Assembly: GCA_030374765.1 (NCBI GenBank)
Contig: JARGXX010000120.1
Span: 186,001 to 250,000 of the forward strand
Origin: Agarophyton chilense
Taxonomy: Eukaryota > Rhodophyta > Florideophyceae > Gracilariales > Gracilariaceae
Direction: 5' to 3'
Length of the DNA stretch: 64,000 nt
The notes beneath the pieces are model-generated. The model was not told where the DNA came from, did not search any database, and saw only the letters and a program-made list of their open reading frames with translations. Of this stretch, positions 1 through 11,857 are shown in pieces (positions within the stretch are counted from its first letter, which is position 1; each line of letters starts with the position of its first letter). The translations under genes and the position numbers were made by a program.

Positions 1-1859
1 TACGCACTTTGTTGAGCTTCTTTATTCCTACCAGAGTGACTTTCGATCCAAGAAAATTCCAGCGATACTCTCTGTGCAACTGTCGGTCCATTTTTCATCC
101 AATCAAAGGGGGTGCATACCACGTCTTCGTTAAGCATTGTGACGGCATAGATAGGAACAGTGCAGGCACAACACTTACAAACTTGCTGGAAATCAGAACC
201 TTCAAGCACATTACGGATTCGGGAAAGATATCGTGTCGGTGACTCAAGGTGCTTGGCTCCTGATGCGTGAAGTTTGATGTTGGTGTCATTCAAAGTGTTC
301 GTCACACTGAAAGAATCATGCGCCTGGACTTTTGTTTGATGGCGGTGCGCTAAGCTTTTAGAAGTTGTTTGTAGTTCTGCGACTGGTTTTTCATGTGAAC
401 AAAAGCATTGTCATGAGCGTGAGTGTGTGGATCAGATCTTTCAGCACGCTTTTAGAAAGTGTGGTGGCGTGCCGACGAGGCGGGTTGATCCATATGAGCA
501 GAGGCGTCGATTTTAAGGCTAACAAACGAGGCGTGCTCAGGGGCAACAGAAAGAAACCTCCGAAACTATGTCCGTTGTTGTTGGAGCAGAACAGAGGGAA
601 CCCGGGAGTCGTCTGGGATGTTTAGTATTTTGCACTGCATTCTGTACTTGGTACAGCACGCACTTTAATAATAACGTCCATATTCATGAAGTTCAATTTC
701 CACCAACGAAACGAACACTCCTTTCTTTGTTCGCTCAATGGCCATATCATATGTCTAGCGCGCTAGACATAATTTTTCCTGTTCAGAAGGGTTAACAGTC
801 AGCCAAATCAACAATAGCCATAGAAAAACGTCTCCCAATCATTTATGAAAGGTTATTTTTTAGAGAATAAAAATGTCCTTCTATCCTGGCGCATAGAATG
901 GAGCTTGTTCTCTTTCAGAACTTCATATGAGATTCGCATTGATCGTATAATTTCCTGATTTGCTTGCCAATTGTGTTCGACAATAAACCTAGCCCATTTC
1001 ATGGAATCCATTATGCCCTGCAACGAAAGAAATTCAACACACGAACAAAATATGTGTCACTTGCGTCGCGAATTTCAACAGCAAGAGACAGTCTCGTAAG
1101 CGCCTCCACTCAAAATGCGATGAGGACAGCTCGTCGTCCTTCTTTTACGGAACTAGAACGCTAGCGGCGCGCGGGGATTCGATAAGACGCGGTCGCGAAG
1201 TTATTGTCTGAAGAATTGAGCAGACAGCGCTAAACATCATTCTAAAACCACCATATGAGCACTGACAGGTAGTGAATTCATCTAAACCATGAAACTGTAA
1301 GTAGAATCTGTTTATTGCGATAAAAGTGTCTAAACAAGTGCCCGTTCAAAAAGTCAGAGTTGCTGTCTCCTCCGTGGGAGCAGTTCAACTTTTGGTTCTG
1401 CCGAGCTTGGCACGGCATGATCGAAATAGGGTGGTCAACAAAGAGGCTTCAGAGGCCCAGCGAGGATGGATTGAATTGTTTTATCCTTCTTTCAAGGAAG
1501 CCTAACTTGGTTTCCGGGCATATTATTGGGCCACATCTTATTTCTCTTTAAAAGCGTATTCATAAATCATCATCCCAAGACATGAAGTTTTCAGGGGAAA
1601 AGGCCAAGAATGTAAGCCGCTGCCGGTCCTCAAATCCTTTTAAGGGTAATATCCTTATTACGAAACGTCCTTATATCAAGGTTTGACTGTACTTGTTTCC
1701 GTCCACTCCCGCATATAAGACACCTTCCTGTACGATGAGATCGCGCAGGATCATCAAGTAATAGAAACCGTGGCCAAACTCTAGCATAACAGCGATGAAG
1801 AGAAGACAACCCGCCATTGGACATGGTTATTATCAGGAAGAGCGACGAACATTTACCAA
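1..1859. other. Gene-poor stretch, no recognisable gene
   Basis: Only short open frames occur here on either strand and none has recognisable domains or convincing coding character. The one distinct sequence feature is a perfect 22-bp palindrome at 750-771. The stretch is probably decayed transposon sequence belonging to the island that follows, but I cannot name a family. Confidence 0.5.
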
Positions 1860-2122
1860 AATAGCGCAGTCGCAGACCAGTGTCCCCAACAGCAGCATCC
1901 GACGTATAGTGAAGTAATATTTGAGAGACGTTTTCGTGAGTCTTTCACCGTATTCCACCGAACCGAACGGCAGCTGTTTGCTCCAAAACACCATAGTGCG
2001 CAACTGCAAGCCATTGAAGGCAATACATGTAAAGGAGTCGCTGTATGCAAAGTGGCAAATCTGAAGGGCATATTTCCTAGAATTGCTTCCTTGGTTTGCT
2101 TTAAGGCAAAATAATTTGGTGT
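1860..2122 (+). pseudogene. Possible PIF/Harbinger-like transposase N-terminal relic
   Basis: One plus-strand frame reads a short block resembling the N-terminal region of plant and algal Harbinger/ALP1-type transposases: a Pro-Thr-Tyr-Ser lead, then FERRFRESF followed by a phenylalanine/leucine helix (about 1895-1965). In that family the block precedes the DDE nuclease by about 100 residues. No DDE block is recognisable downstream, and the gypsy element begins 750 bp later, so at most a fragment remains. The match is by eye and could be chance. Confidence 0.3.
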
Positions 2123-2871
2123 TTCGATAATTTGATATTAGGAGGTGGGAGTAAACAACCTAACACCTTTCTATTTATTTTATCATTTGGTCATTTGATG
2201 CGCAGCCGTGTAAATACTATTATGACTCTGTGTCCTGCAAGCAGTTCCGAAACCATTTTTTCCTCTTTGAGTGGAACTTCAAATTCTTCTTGCATGTGCT
2301 GTATCAGTCGTATGTACGTAGTCAGATTCACTCTCATCTTTGAATTGTCCTTGCTGGTCAATAATTGTTCCATCTGCAGTTAACATTCTTCCCCACCATC
2401 CGCACCTTTATTCACTCTCATGGAATCAATTGCACTACGCGCGGATTTATAAATTGCGCTAGTTTTGTTTTGCACTTCACTCATGAGCACTAAGTCTTCT
2501 TGCTAAAAGATTTCGTCGACGTGCTGAATAAAACAAGTACCCACAATATTTAGTCGATTAAAGTTCCCTATTTAATGTTGCTTTTTTTCCAATTCAATAA
2601 GAATACTGCTTACAGCCGTTGAACCTCTGACATCAGTTTCAATTCACTGTTGACCAACCCGTGCCGCATTTAAAGCCCTGAAAGAGCGAATCGAACGCTC
2701 CGTCATTGTTACTGTCCCGGTTTGTGGCTTGAGAGCTCACTTTACTACACCCACGCTGTCCTGTTTTACACATGGACATCAGACACCTTAGACAGGCTTA
2801 AAGTACCGCTATTCAACCAGGAATTCAAAACGATAATCTTGGGGACTAAGTTATATGCCTGAGACATGATT
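2123..2871. other. Gene-poor stretch upstream of the gypsy element
   Basis: No domain is recognised on either strand. Small frames of 60-80 codons occur but look like chance frames. The interval ends at the GTAAC target-site copy (2872-2876) of the chromovirus. Confidence 0.5.
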
Positions 2872-2876
2872 GTAAC

Positions 2877-3643
2877 TTTAGCATTCTGGATGCACCTGAG
2901 TTCGACCGTTCAAAATACTACGACGTCACGATACGGCATTCATAAGGTATTACTTGGGCTGTACCCGACTACGAAAATTTCTGTGAAGAATTACTTCATG
3001 GAAAGGTTTGGACAGGAGAAATATCATTAGGAAGTAATCTATTTAGTGTAAACTGTAAGGTGACACCACCAAATATTTCATTTGGTATTATTTAGATAAT
3101 TGTGTAGTGGCGCGCCACGTGTATGCACTACTGTATAGTACTTGCTTTGCGTCTTGGCAAATGAAAAGGCGCAAGGCCCAGGTGAGGACGGCGAAATGCG
3201 AACGAACAACCAACCCAACCACCATCTTCGTGAGTCCTAGAAATCCTAAAGTGGTTCACCACAAAAGTGCACCTATAGTATCAGTTCTTAACCGTTGTGG
3301 GCCATAGCTATTGTTCCGAGGATACCCTCTACTGCTGCGCATTTACCGCCCTTTCCCTACAGTTTCTGTGTGTGTATGTGTCTTGTTTCTTTGTTGTTTT
3401 CTCTACTGTTACCTGGTAATTTGTGTTATCACAAGGGTTGTCCAGCCGATCTCGTGTGCATTATCTGGACATAGGCCTCGTGAATACACATATTATCCCC
3501 ACTGTTCAGGCACCCCTGGTTCCTTTCGGCACACTCTCTTCCTATCTAAGAACCTTCGCTCGCAAGTCGACACCGCTCTTCGCGGTTATTTCTGCGGATA
3601 CCCACTGCACCGAAAGCTCTACAGTCTTCAGTGGAATACCACA
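2877..3643 (+). repeat. 5' LTR of the gypsy chromovirus
   Basis: The sequence aligns along its length with 13687-14463, including the shared internal blocks around 3100-3330 and 3430-3640. It ends ACCACA like its partner, and identity stops immediately after. The first bases are TTTAGC where the 3' copy has TGTAAA. The two LTRs differ by many substitutions and small indels, so the insertion is not recent. Confidence 0.9.
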
Positions 3644-4444
3644 TAAATTGGTCTCCCCACTTAGAAAGAAGTACACCTGTGTGTGGAGTATTGGTCGCTT
3701 GGACCAAAAATGTCGTGTTTCGCACATTCGAATGATCCTCGTTGGATTCCCGTGCGTTGTACTGAGATCAGTGAACTGAAGCTTGAACCTTCATCATGGA
3801 ATCTACATTGTCAGAAGACATACGGAACCGGATCTAACCATTCGCCACCTTCGTCGGTCAACCAGAGTATTAGTTGTGAATCTTCACTGTTTGTTTGTTC
3901 TATTTGCTAGAAGTTTCTATCGTTGTCGATATTGGTTGAGTCGATGGCGATATATATCTTGTTTTCATTGAGAAATTGTGTGTGCGTTGTTCGCATTTTT
4001 TATCTGGATTGCCAGTGATAATTTGCCGCCATGCAGACAAGAAGCCGACCGGATTCGGATAGAAGTGAGTCCGCGGCACCCCGCTTAGCCCCCTCTTGTG
4101 AAGGAGCGATAATAACGGTTGAGCCCGGTAAGCTGCCGGGCCCCGAATGATCCTGCAAGTGACACGTGTACGGGTCGACCTCAGGTGGACTCATGTAGAT
4201 TATTAATTTAATTTAATCAGTGTAATAGATTAACACTACAGTGCCAGGGAGATCTCGGCGCCTTGGCAGTACTATTTACTTGGCTCGAGTGACGCTTCTC
4301 CCTTAGAGTATGGTAGGCACCGTTAGGATACTGAAGAACCCCCTTTGGTATATTAGTTCCACCCTTTGGTCTTCAAGCCATCGTTTTTGTAGCTCCAACC
4401 TTTAAAACTACGCAGTAAACGCCAGCCCATTGCACCAAGTACTC

Positions 4445-4502
4445 TGGGAGTGCCGCCGTCAAGGATTCGAACATTAGGACCCGCTCTACCACGCTGCCAC
4501 CG
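4445..4502 (-). other. tRNA-like relic lacking an anticodon arm
   Basis: On the minus strand a D-arm/A-box-like block (TGGCAGCGTGGTAGAGC) is followed about 12 nt later by a B-box-like block (TGTTCGAATCC). The gap is too short for an anticodon arm, so this cannot be a working tRNA. It lies in the leader between the 5' LTR and gag of the chromovirus. It may be a tRNA fragment captured by reverse transcription or a SINE piece. Confidence 0.45.
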
Positions 4503-4691
4503 GTCGAGACCCATACGCTGACCCAACCGTCATTGCGTTACACCTCTTCAGAGACTGGCAACCGCCTACATCGTCAGGCGAAGAAGAAGTTGTAATCGAC
4601 AGGAGGCGCAGCTGCACCTTCGGAGGTTCCGACGACGATCGCTCTCGAGGATACTACCTCATCGAAACGTTATTTTACGGAAGGTGCAGCC

Positions 4692-6809
4692 TTGCAAGCT
4701 GAATTAAAACAACTCTGTACGGAATCTGCGACGCAAAAGTTCCGTCTGGAGGAGATGCAAAGTCAAGTTAACTTGTTAAAATCGTCATTAAAGACGTTAA
4801 GTAGAGAGCACACGGCTCTGGAGAATCGAAATCTAGACACGAATCCGATGGCCGAGACTGTTCGGACAATCCGAGAAGATCTAAATCAATTTCTAGAAGA
4901 GCAATGAAATGCCACAGGGGCTTTACCAGCTATACCGGTCACTGTTGAGGATGTCCACTCACGTGCAAACCCTCGCTAAGAGCGATTGGAGACTCTCGTG
5001 AATGCCCGTTGCAAATTCCGTACTCGGAAGTACAGGAGGTGAGACTCATCGTTGCTGATGAGCGGTCTCCCAAGAAAGATTCGAAGAAGTCGAAAGTACA
5101 GAAGTTATCTTCAAGGCGCTATAAATCGAGAAAACTCGCAAGAAGACATGACACAGGTGTAGACAGAGATGACTCCGATTTTACGGATTCCGATAGTTTG
5201 GATACGAACGATTCCGAGAATGGAAGTTCATCTTCTAATGATACCTCGAGCGAGGAGGACACTCGCAGTTCGAGAAAGAAAAGAATTGGTAGCTCACTAC
5301 TGTCTCGCAAGAAGGGACCTCTTTACAAGAACCAGAAACCGCTTTCGTGTACGAACCCGATTAACAAGAAGATTACGAATTATCGTGTATATCGGCTCAA
5401 GGTCCAAAAGTGGAAGCGAACAGGTCACGAGACAGCCAAAGTGAGAGATCACATTAAGCGTTTCAGGATTGGCCTCGATGGTCTAACTTTTTCTGGGAAG
5501 GATCCCATTCTTATATTTGAATTTCTCAATCGCTTTGTAGTTGGAGTCACCAGTTGTGCCGAAACCGTGCAATACTTGTTGTCTCGTCGCAGATCGTCGA
5601 TCGCACGCGCCGCTCGCGTTACACAGAAAATGGGCACCAAAGATGAGTTCCGCCTCTTTTTCGGTTACCCCCGGACTGCGGTGGCAGTCCGATATTTTTT
5701 TATTGTAGGCACAGTACAATAGTTCAAAATATTTCGTCTTCAGTTTGAACTATATGTACAAAAATATGCGTCCATGTTTGACGGTTCAAGCATTTGAGAT
5801 CAGACGCCGGCGGTGAGTTTGATTCACTTTGATTGTCCGATCTGGTCAACAGTACTTTCTACATAGTTACACAACGTCTGATGCGATTCCTGAAGCTATT
5901 GTGAATCTCAGATATATTACCCAGAAGCCTGGAGAAAAGGAGGTTGAGTACAGATAAAGAATGAATAATGCAGCTACACGCTGAGGAAGTGTCCATTTTA
6001 CGGACGAGAAGATGACACTTTTTGTGGATGGACTCGATCCGACTATCAAGTCATTGATAGCCCGTCATCGGTAGAAGCACTCGAAAATCAGTTTTCTGGA
6101 ATTAGTTTAGTATTCACAGGCTGAAGGTGAAGCCGTTAGCGCTCGTCGCGGAGGTGGAACACGTCGTCTAGGGACATACCCTGTTGCTAACAGGGATATA
6201 AAATGCCCTATCAAGCGAGGCAAGGTTTTTCATCTGGAGTTGCCAGAGGAATCACGCGTTTCGACGTTTACGCCTCATGCGGCCAGCTATACTGGAGAAG
6301 ACGCAGTTAATTATCTGGATGCTCCAGAGGGGTCAGTGACCATTACGGATTTGCCGTCAACTGCTTCCCATGTGGAAGAAGATGTATTGGCTATGGAGCC
6401 ACGCCTTTATCCTTACAGAAGGAGTCCGATGGTCCCGCCAGCGGGTGGACTTAGTTCTCAGAAGCCTAATTGGGTGGATACCCGTGGTACAGAACAGCCA
6501 CAGCTGAGGTTGAATAGAGACAGCCTGATATGTTATGGGTGCTATGGAAGAAATCATTTGTCATCGGAGTGCACTCTGCCCTTTACACAGATACATCGAG
6601 TTGTATCGAACTATGAAGCTCTCACGGAGGCAGAACGAACACGTGTACTGGGACAATCATATTGGAAGGCCAAAGCTTGGGGACTTGCGGATATGGTACG
6701 CAGAAATCATGCCAGAGCTCAGAACTCTAAAGGATCACAGTGTTCAGCCCCAGAAGTACAGAGGAACGCCGATGTGGCGAGGGATAAACCCGCGTCATCG
6801 AGAAATTAA
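4692..6809 (+). pseudogene. gag of the gypsy chromovirus, interrupted
   Basis: Three coding stretches carry Gag features. At 4692-4907 there is a coiled-coil segment. At 5009-5722 a Ser/Asp/Glu-rich linker is followed by a basic segment. Between about 5860 and 6130 broken capsid-like sequence is visible with several in-frame stops. At 6240-6809 a nucleocapsid-like part has one perfect CCHC knuckle (CX2CX4HX4C, about 6535-6580). Gag would package the element RNA. Stops and frame changes make it non-functional. Confidence 0.8.
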
Positions 6810-7072
6810 GTGAGGGAGCCCTCAGGGGGTTGGGTGGATTCAAACCCACCATACCGATCGAGGTACCGACATTTTCTAGCTCCGGAGAATTTAAACCGAG
6901 GGTCCTACTCAGACCGGGAAGATCTTCGAATATCGGAAACTATGTACAGTTTGACTGTATGTTGAAACGTCCTTGGAGACGATATGTGTGCCCAAGTACG
7001 AGGACAAATCACGTCATGATTATGGCCCAAAGGAGCTACAAGGTCCATGTCGACGTCAGCTCTTCTTAAGCA

Positions 7073-10000
7073 ATGTTACCGCAAAGACTCGCTGCATTGG
7101 ATACGGGTGCAGGCCCGAACTTTATCAGGTTGTCTGAATTGCGCGAAGACGAGCGAGGTCGAATAAAACAGGCACAGGTACCGGATATTCGGGATGAGAA
7201 CAAGAGACCGATAAAGTCTATTGGAATAATACGACATGTCGTTCGCTTGGGAAATAATTTTGTCATGTTAACGTTTTTTGTGTGTATCGTAATGGCTGCA
7301 CCATTTTTGCTAGGTTGGGACTACTGTGACAAGTTTGTCGAATCGATTCGTCCGAAGAATCGGAAAGTAGAGGTGGACGATGGCTCTACAGTGCCAATCG
7401 TGCGCAAAACTCTGCGGCTATTTGCTTCATTTGCACCATTACCACCGTCATTGGAATATGAAGCCCCACTGGGCGGAACATGTCTGAAGATTCGGGTGTT
7501 TAAGCTTACGGCGATACCATCAAAAAGTCTAACATGGGTATCAGTCGATACTGAGAAGCAGGGACTTATCGTTATTCAGCCGAATGTGGCACTGTATCAC
7601 ACTAGTGAATTGCTAGTCGCTAACGGCATTGCACAGGTTTTCCCAAAGATCCCTTTCAGGATATTGGTGAGCAATATTGGCTCTGATAAGCGTCGCTTAC
7701 ACAAGCATCGGCTCTTGTGCATGGCGCTGCCACACCCTTCAGTTGTGATGACGACACACATGATGACGGCGGAAGTCTTAGGAGTAACGCCAACAGGCGA
7801 ACAGAAGTCGACAGCGACAGAAACGGTCGAGAACATGAAGAGCATGAAGAAAAAGAATGTCTCTGAAGAAGAGATGGAATAAGCCCTCGAGGGTGTGAAG
7901 ATGGAACGCGTTCTTGAGGAGTATAAAGGAAGATTGCGCAGATTGCTGCCGAAGATTTCACATACGTGGAGTGGACACAATGGCCAGATCGTGGCTACAG
8001 AACATCAAATTGACGTTGTACCGGGTACACGACCCATTGCTCACTTACGGTATCAGGCAGGCCCGCGAACTCGTCAGATCGAGCAAGAACACGTGGAATT
8101 CATGTTGGAGAAGGGAATAGTTGAGCCAGCTCAGTCAGCTTGGGCGTCCCCAGTGGTCCTTGTTCTCAAAGGAGATGGTTCTTTACGTTTTTGCGTTGAC
8201 TACAGAAAACTGAATGCAGCAACTGTGAGGGATACGTACCCATTACGGCGTACGGATGAATGCATCGATAGTCTTGAAAAATCCAATGCTTTTACTATGC
8301 TTGACAAAAATTAGGGATACTGGAAAATACCAGTCTCCCCAGAAGACCAAGATAAGACTACATTTGGGTGTCCCGCAGGACTGTCTCGCTTTAAGCGAAT
8401 GCCATTTGGTATGACCAACGCCCCCGCGACTTTTCAGTGTGCTATCGATATAATATTATAACAGTATAAGTGGAACACATTTCTTGTTTACTTGAATGAC
8501 ATCATCATTTTCAGTAAGAATATGGAAGACCATTTCGGGAATGTTGAGGATATCCTCGAGAAGTTACAGCAAGATGAAATTACCTTTAAGATCAAGAAGT
8601 GTGAATGGTTCAAGGGCCAATTAAAATACCTGAGACACAGGAAAAAGCCAGAGAAACTGAAAACCGAAGAAGTGCAGACCGCTGCGAATCGTGAGTCCAA
8701 ACATCCGCGAACGCAGACGCAGTTGAGATCTTTTCTCGTACTTTATAACGTCTACAGACGATTTGTGCCGCGCTATTCGCATATCGCTGCACCCCATAAT
8801 GCTTTATGGAAGAAGGGACAACCCGTTCAATTGAAAGAATCCGGAGAAGCCCAAACGGAAGCTATTGAAAAGCCAAAACACACGTGCTGACCACAGCTCC
8901 TGTGCTATCTCTTGCAAAAACGGATCTTCGTTACTCCGTGGAGACGGACGCTAGCGATTATCAGATAGGGTGTGCCTTTTTTCAAACGTACGAAGACAAC
9001 ATACAATATCCTTTTGGATACTGGTCGAGATCACTGCACCAGGCAGAAAAGAACTACTCTGTGTCAGAAAAGGAGTGACTTGCTATTGTTTGGGCACTCA
9101 AGACCTTCAGACCTTACATACAGGGTGCTCACTTAACGGTCAATACCAATCATTCATGCCTCAAATGGCTCATGTCGATTACCTACCCGTCGGGACTCTT
9201 AATGCGATGGAGTCTGTGCCTTTCAGAATTTGATTTCACAACCAACTACAAGAAGGGAATTTCAAATGTACACGCTGACGCTTTATCGCTACTCGAAACC
9301 TTGGGAGAAACACAATTGGATATCGATGATGAGTTACCATGTTTGGTAACGGAAAATTCGAGAACGAAAGAAGAAGAACTAGAAGATCTAGAAGAAGAGA
9401 ATTATCAAATTTAGTTACTGGTAGCCCAGACTACGGACACTGACCCAGAAAATCAAGTCCAACTAATCTCTCTTGAAGAGCTATTACGGGAACAAGTCAC
9501 AGACGCCTTCTGCGCGGCTATCCGCTCTCGTCTTAACGGGAGGGAGGTGTTGCCTTTTCGTCTCGACGATCGAGGAACCTTTGTTCGAACTGTTGAATCG
9601 TATGAGCAAATCGTGATACCACACGCTCTCGTGAGCAGAGTACTGCATCTGGCACAACATTCGCAAATTTCTGGTCATCCAGGAGGTACGAAGCCGTATC
9701 TAACCCTCAGAAAGGACTTTTATTAGCCAACTTTGTCAATGGATTGTCATGCGGCAGCTAAGATGTGCGTAACGTGCGGGAGGAATAGAGTGAAGCTCGG
9801 GAAAAAGAAGAAGGCACTGAAGCTGTTCCCAGCAATCGTACCTCTACAGTATACCAGTATGGACATACTTGGGCAACCGATCTGCTCGAAGCGGGGAAAC
9901 ATATACCTTTCGGTAATAAATGATCGCTTCTCTAAACTGGTAAAGACTGTTCCGCTGAAACGGAGTAGTGCTTCCGTGATAGCACGAGCGTTTATCCACC

Positions 10001-10983
10001 ATTGGGTTTATAACCACAGACCACCGGATATTCTGCTCTCAGATCATGGCAAGCAATTCGTTTCACGCTTCTTTCAAGATGTATACAGGATACTTGGAGT
10101 TAAGACCGTGTTCACCACGACGTATCATACTCAATGTAACGGGCAGGAGGAACAGTACAACCGTACATTACTTGCCGCAATACGGCACTACATCGGAAAA
10201 CACCCAAAGGACTGGGATCTGTATACAGACACACTTTTCTACGCGTAAAATACGCAAGTGCATTCAAAGACGAAGCTAACATGCTGTGAATTGGTAATAT
10301 CTCGCCGACCGGCGGCTTTGCCAATCAAGGTAGATTCGGACAAAACCGAAGAAGAGCCATTGCTGGCGTCAGCTCATTTTCACCTACGCTGGAAGAATGA
10401 GTTGCGCAAACGCACTACACAGGCTGCAAAAGAGATGGGAAAGGCCCAAGCGTGCTACAAGCGTAATTACGACGCGTCAATGCGACGGGCACTCCCGGAT
10501 ATCCGAGTCCGAGGACACGTTTTCGTGAGAGTGGAGAGGAAAGATAGCCGGAAGACCGGAGAGGACATGGAACAGAAACGCCGTCATAAGTTAGCCCCGA
10601 TCGCTACAGGACCGCATGAAGTTGTCGAATTCGACGAATATACCGTGAAAATACGGAGAGGTACTGAGGTGGAGCACATTTCTCGCGATCGAGTAGTTGG
10701 TGCTCCAGATCGAGAAGCTGACGTACATCGAGAGGAATCCACACGTAGAGATAATGAGGTGCAGGAGCCACCACAGCCACTAGTCGTGCAGGAGATTCCT
10801 AAAATACCGCCGCAGGGCAGAATAATTCCAAAACTGCCATGTCGTGAGAAGAGTTCGGAAATTCGAGGTACAGGGCTGAACAACAGTTCTGCGACACACT
10901 GCGCATCCGTCCATGACATACTCATAGCTCCCACTGTAGCAGGGAGAGGATACATGGGGATCCGCACTGTAAGCGCGCAATAA
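7073..10983 (+). pseudogene. pol of the gypsy chromovirus: protease, RT, RNase H, integrase
   Basis: An aspartic protease DTGA motif lies at about 7100. Reverse transcriptase runs from about 8085 to 8640 and has the WASPVVLV, CVDYRKLN and MPFGMTNAP blocks. RNase H (about 8930-9300) and an integrase follow, with a zinc-binding H/C module near 9640-9780 and a D-D-E core near 9855-10180. The integrase C-terminal part extends to 10983. Stop codons occur at 8312, 8459, 9076, 9412, 9724 and 10246. The RT catalytic Y-x-D-D reads Y-L-N-D (8489-8500), a single G-to-A change that removes a metal-binding aspartate. The protein could not be made or work as it stands. Confidence 0.9.
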
Positions 10984-11010
10984 ACTGCAGTCTCTTCCTC
11001 CGACCACGCG

Positions 11011-11658
11011 GTGGACGCAAAAGAAATTGAGGATGAAAACTCATGTATCAGAAGTCGTGAAGGCTCAGAAGGAAGCAAAGCCGAGATCAGCGATCCAATT
11101 CCGCAAAACGGATTGAACAGCGTAACTCTCCATGAGGAGGGCATCCGGTCTCAAGAAGAGAAGAAGCCCAACGGGGCAAACCTATGGCGAACAGTGGCAA
11201 CTGAAGTCGCGTTTTCCCCGCAAGGTCCGGTAAAAACGAGAAGGAAGTTGGAAGCACCGACCAGACCCGAAAGATATAGGGAAACCAGACGACTGGCTTT
11301 GAGAACGCCGGACGTGGATGAGACGACAGAACGTCATGAAACCATTCCGAACGCTACATCGAACGGTACGGAACCTATTGACAGGACTGTCACCCCGACT
11401 GAGGTGTCCGCAACCGAGGAGATGGAATACATCATCGAACGCATTCTAGATCGTGGATGGCTTGCAAAGGAACACAGTCTACTGTTTAAAGTGCGATGGT
11501 ATGGGTATCACCCCAAAGAAGATACATGGGAGCCTATACGCAATATACCACGATCCTACGTGCTCGTGTACTGTCGACATGCTAAACTGGATGTCCCAGA
11601 CAGTATTGATGAGGCTCTCGTCAGTTTGGTTGTTTCAGGAGAGCCTGATCGAATCTGA
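11011..11658 (+). pseudogene. Chromodomain tail of the chromovirus integrase
   Basis: This 215-codon frame follows the integrase C-terminus after a stop. Its last 70 residues form a chromodomain: the YIIERIL strand, KVRWYGY core and TWEP turn are all present, including aromatic positions expected for a methyl-lysine cage. In chromoviruses this module directs integration to marked heterochromatin. The preceding 140 residues are charged and low in complexity. In an active element it would be fused to integrase, so the break at 10981-11010 is probably a later mutation. Confidence 0.85.
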
Positions 11659-11857
11659 TCCATACGGAAGTATGAAGTAACTCCAGGAGAAGGAAGAATG
11701 AAACGGAGGTCCACAAGAAGTTAGAAGTGAAGCAAGAAGAGGAGAGGCCTCGCAGAAAGAAGAAGAAGCAAATAATTTGCAGAAGATCAAAACGCTTCAT
11801 TTTCGTATTTCAAGACTACCACTAGTGCATTTGTTACAGGGCCCTCAGGCAAGAAAG

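Noticed and set aside
2871-2876. Left LTR starting at TGTAAC (2871)
   Set aside because: Setting the start at 2877 makes GTAAC (2872-2876) an exact match to 14464-14468 and aligns the LTRs without a gap. The apparent TG comes partly from the target copy.
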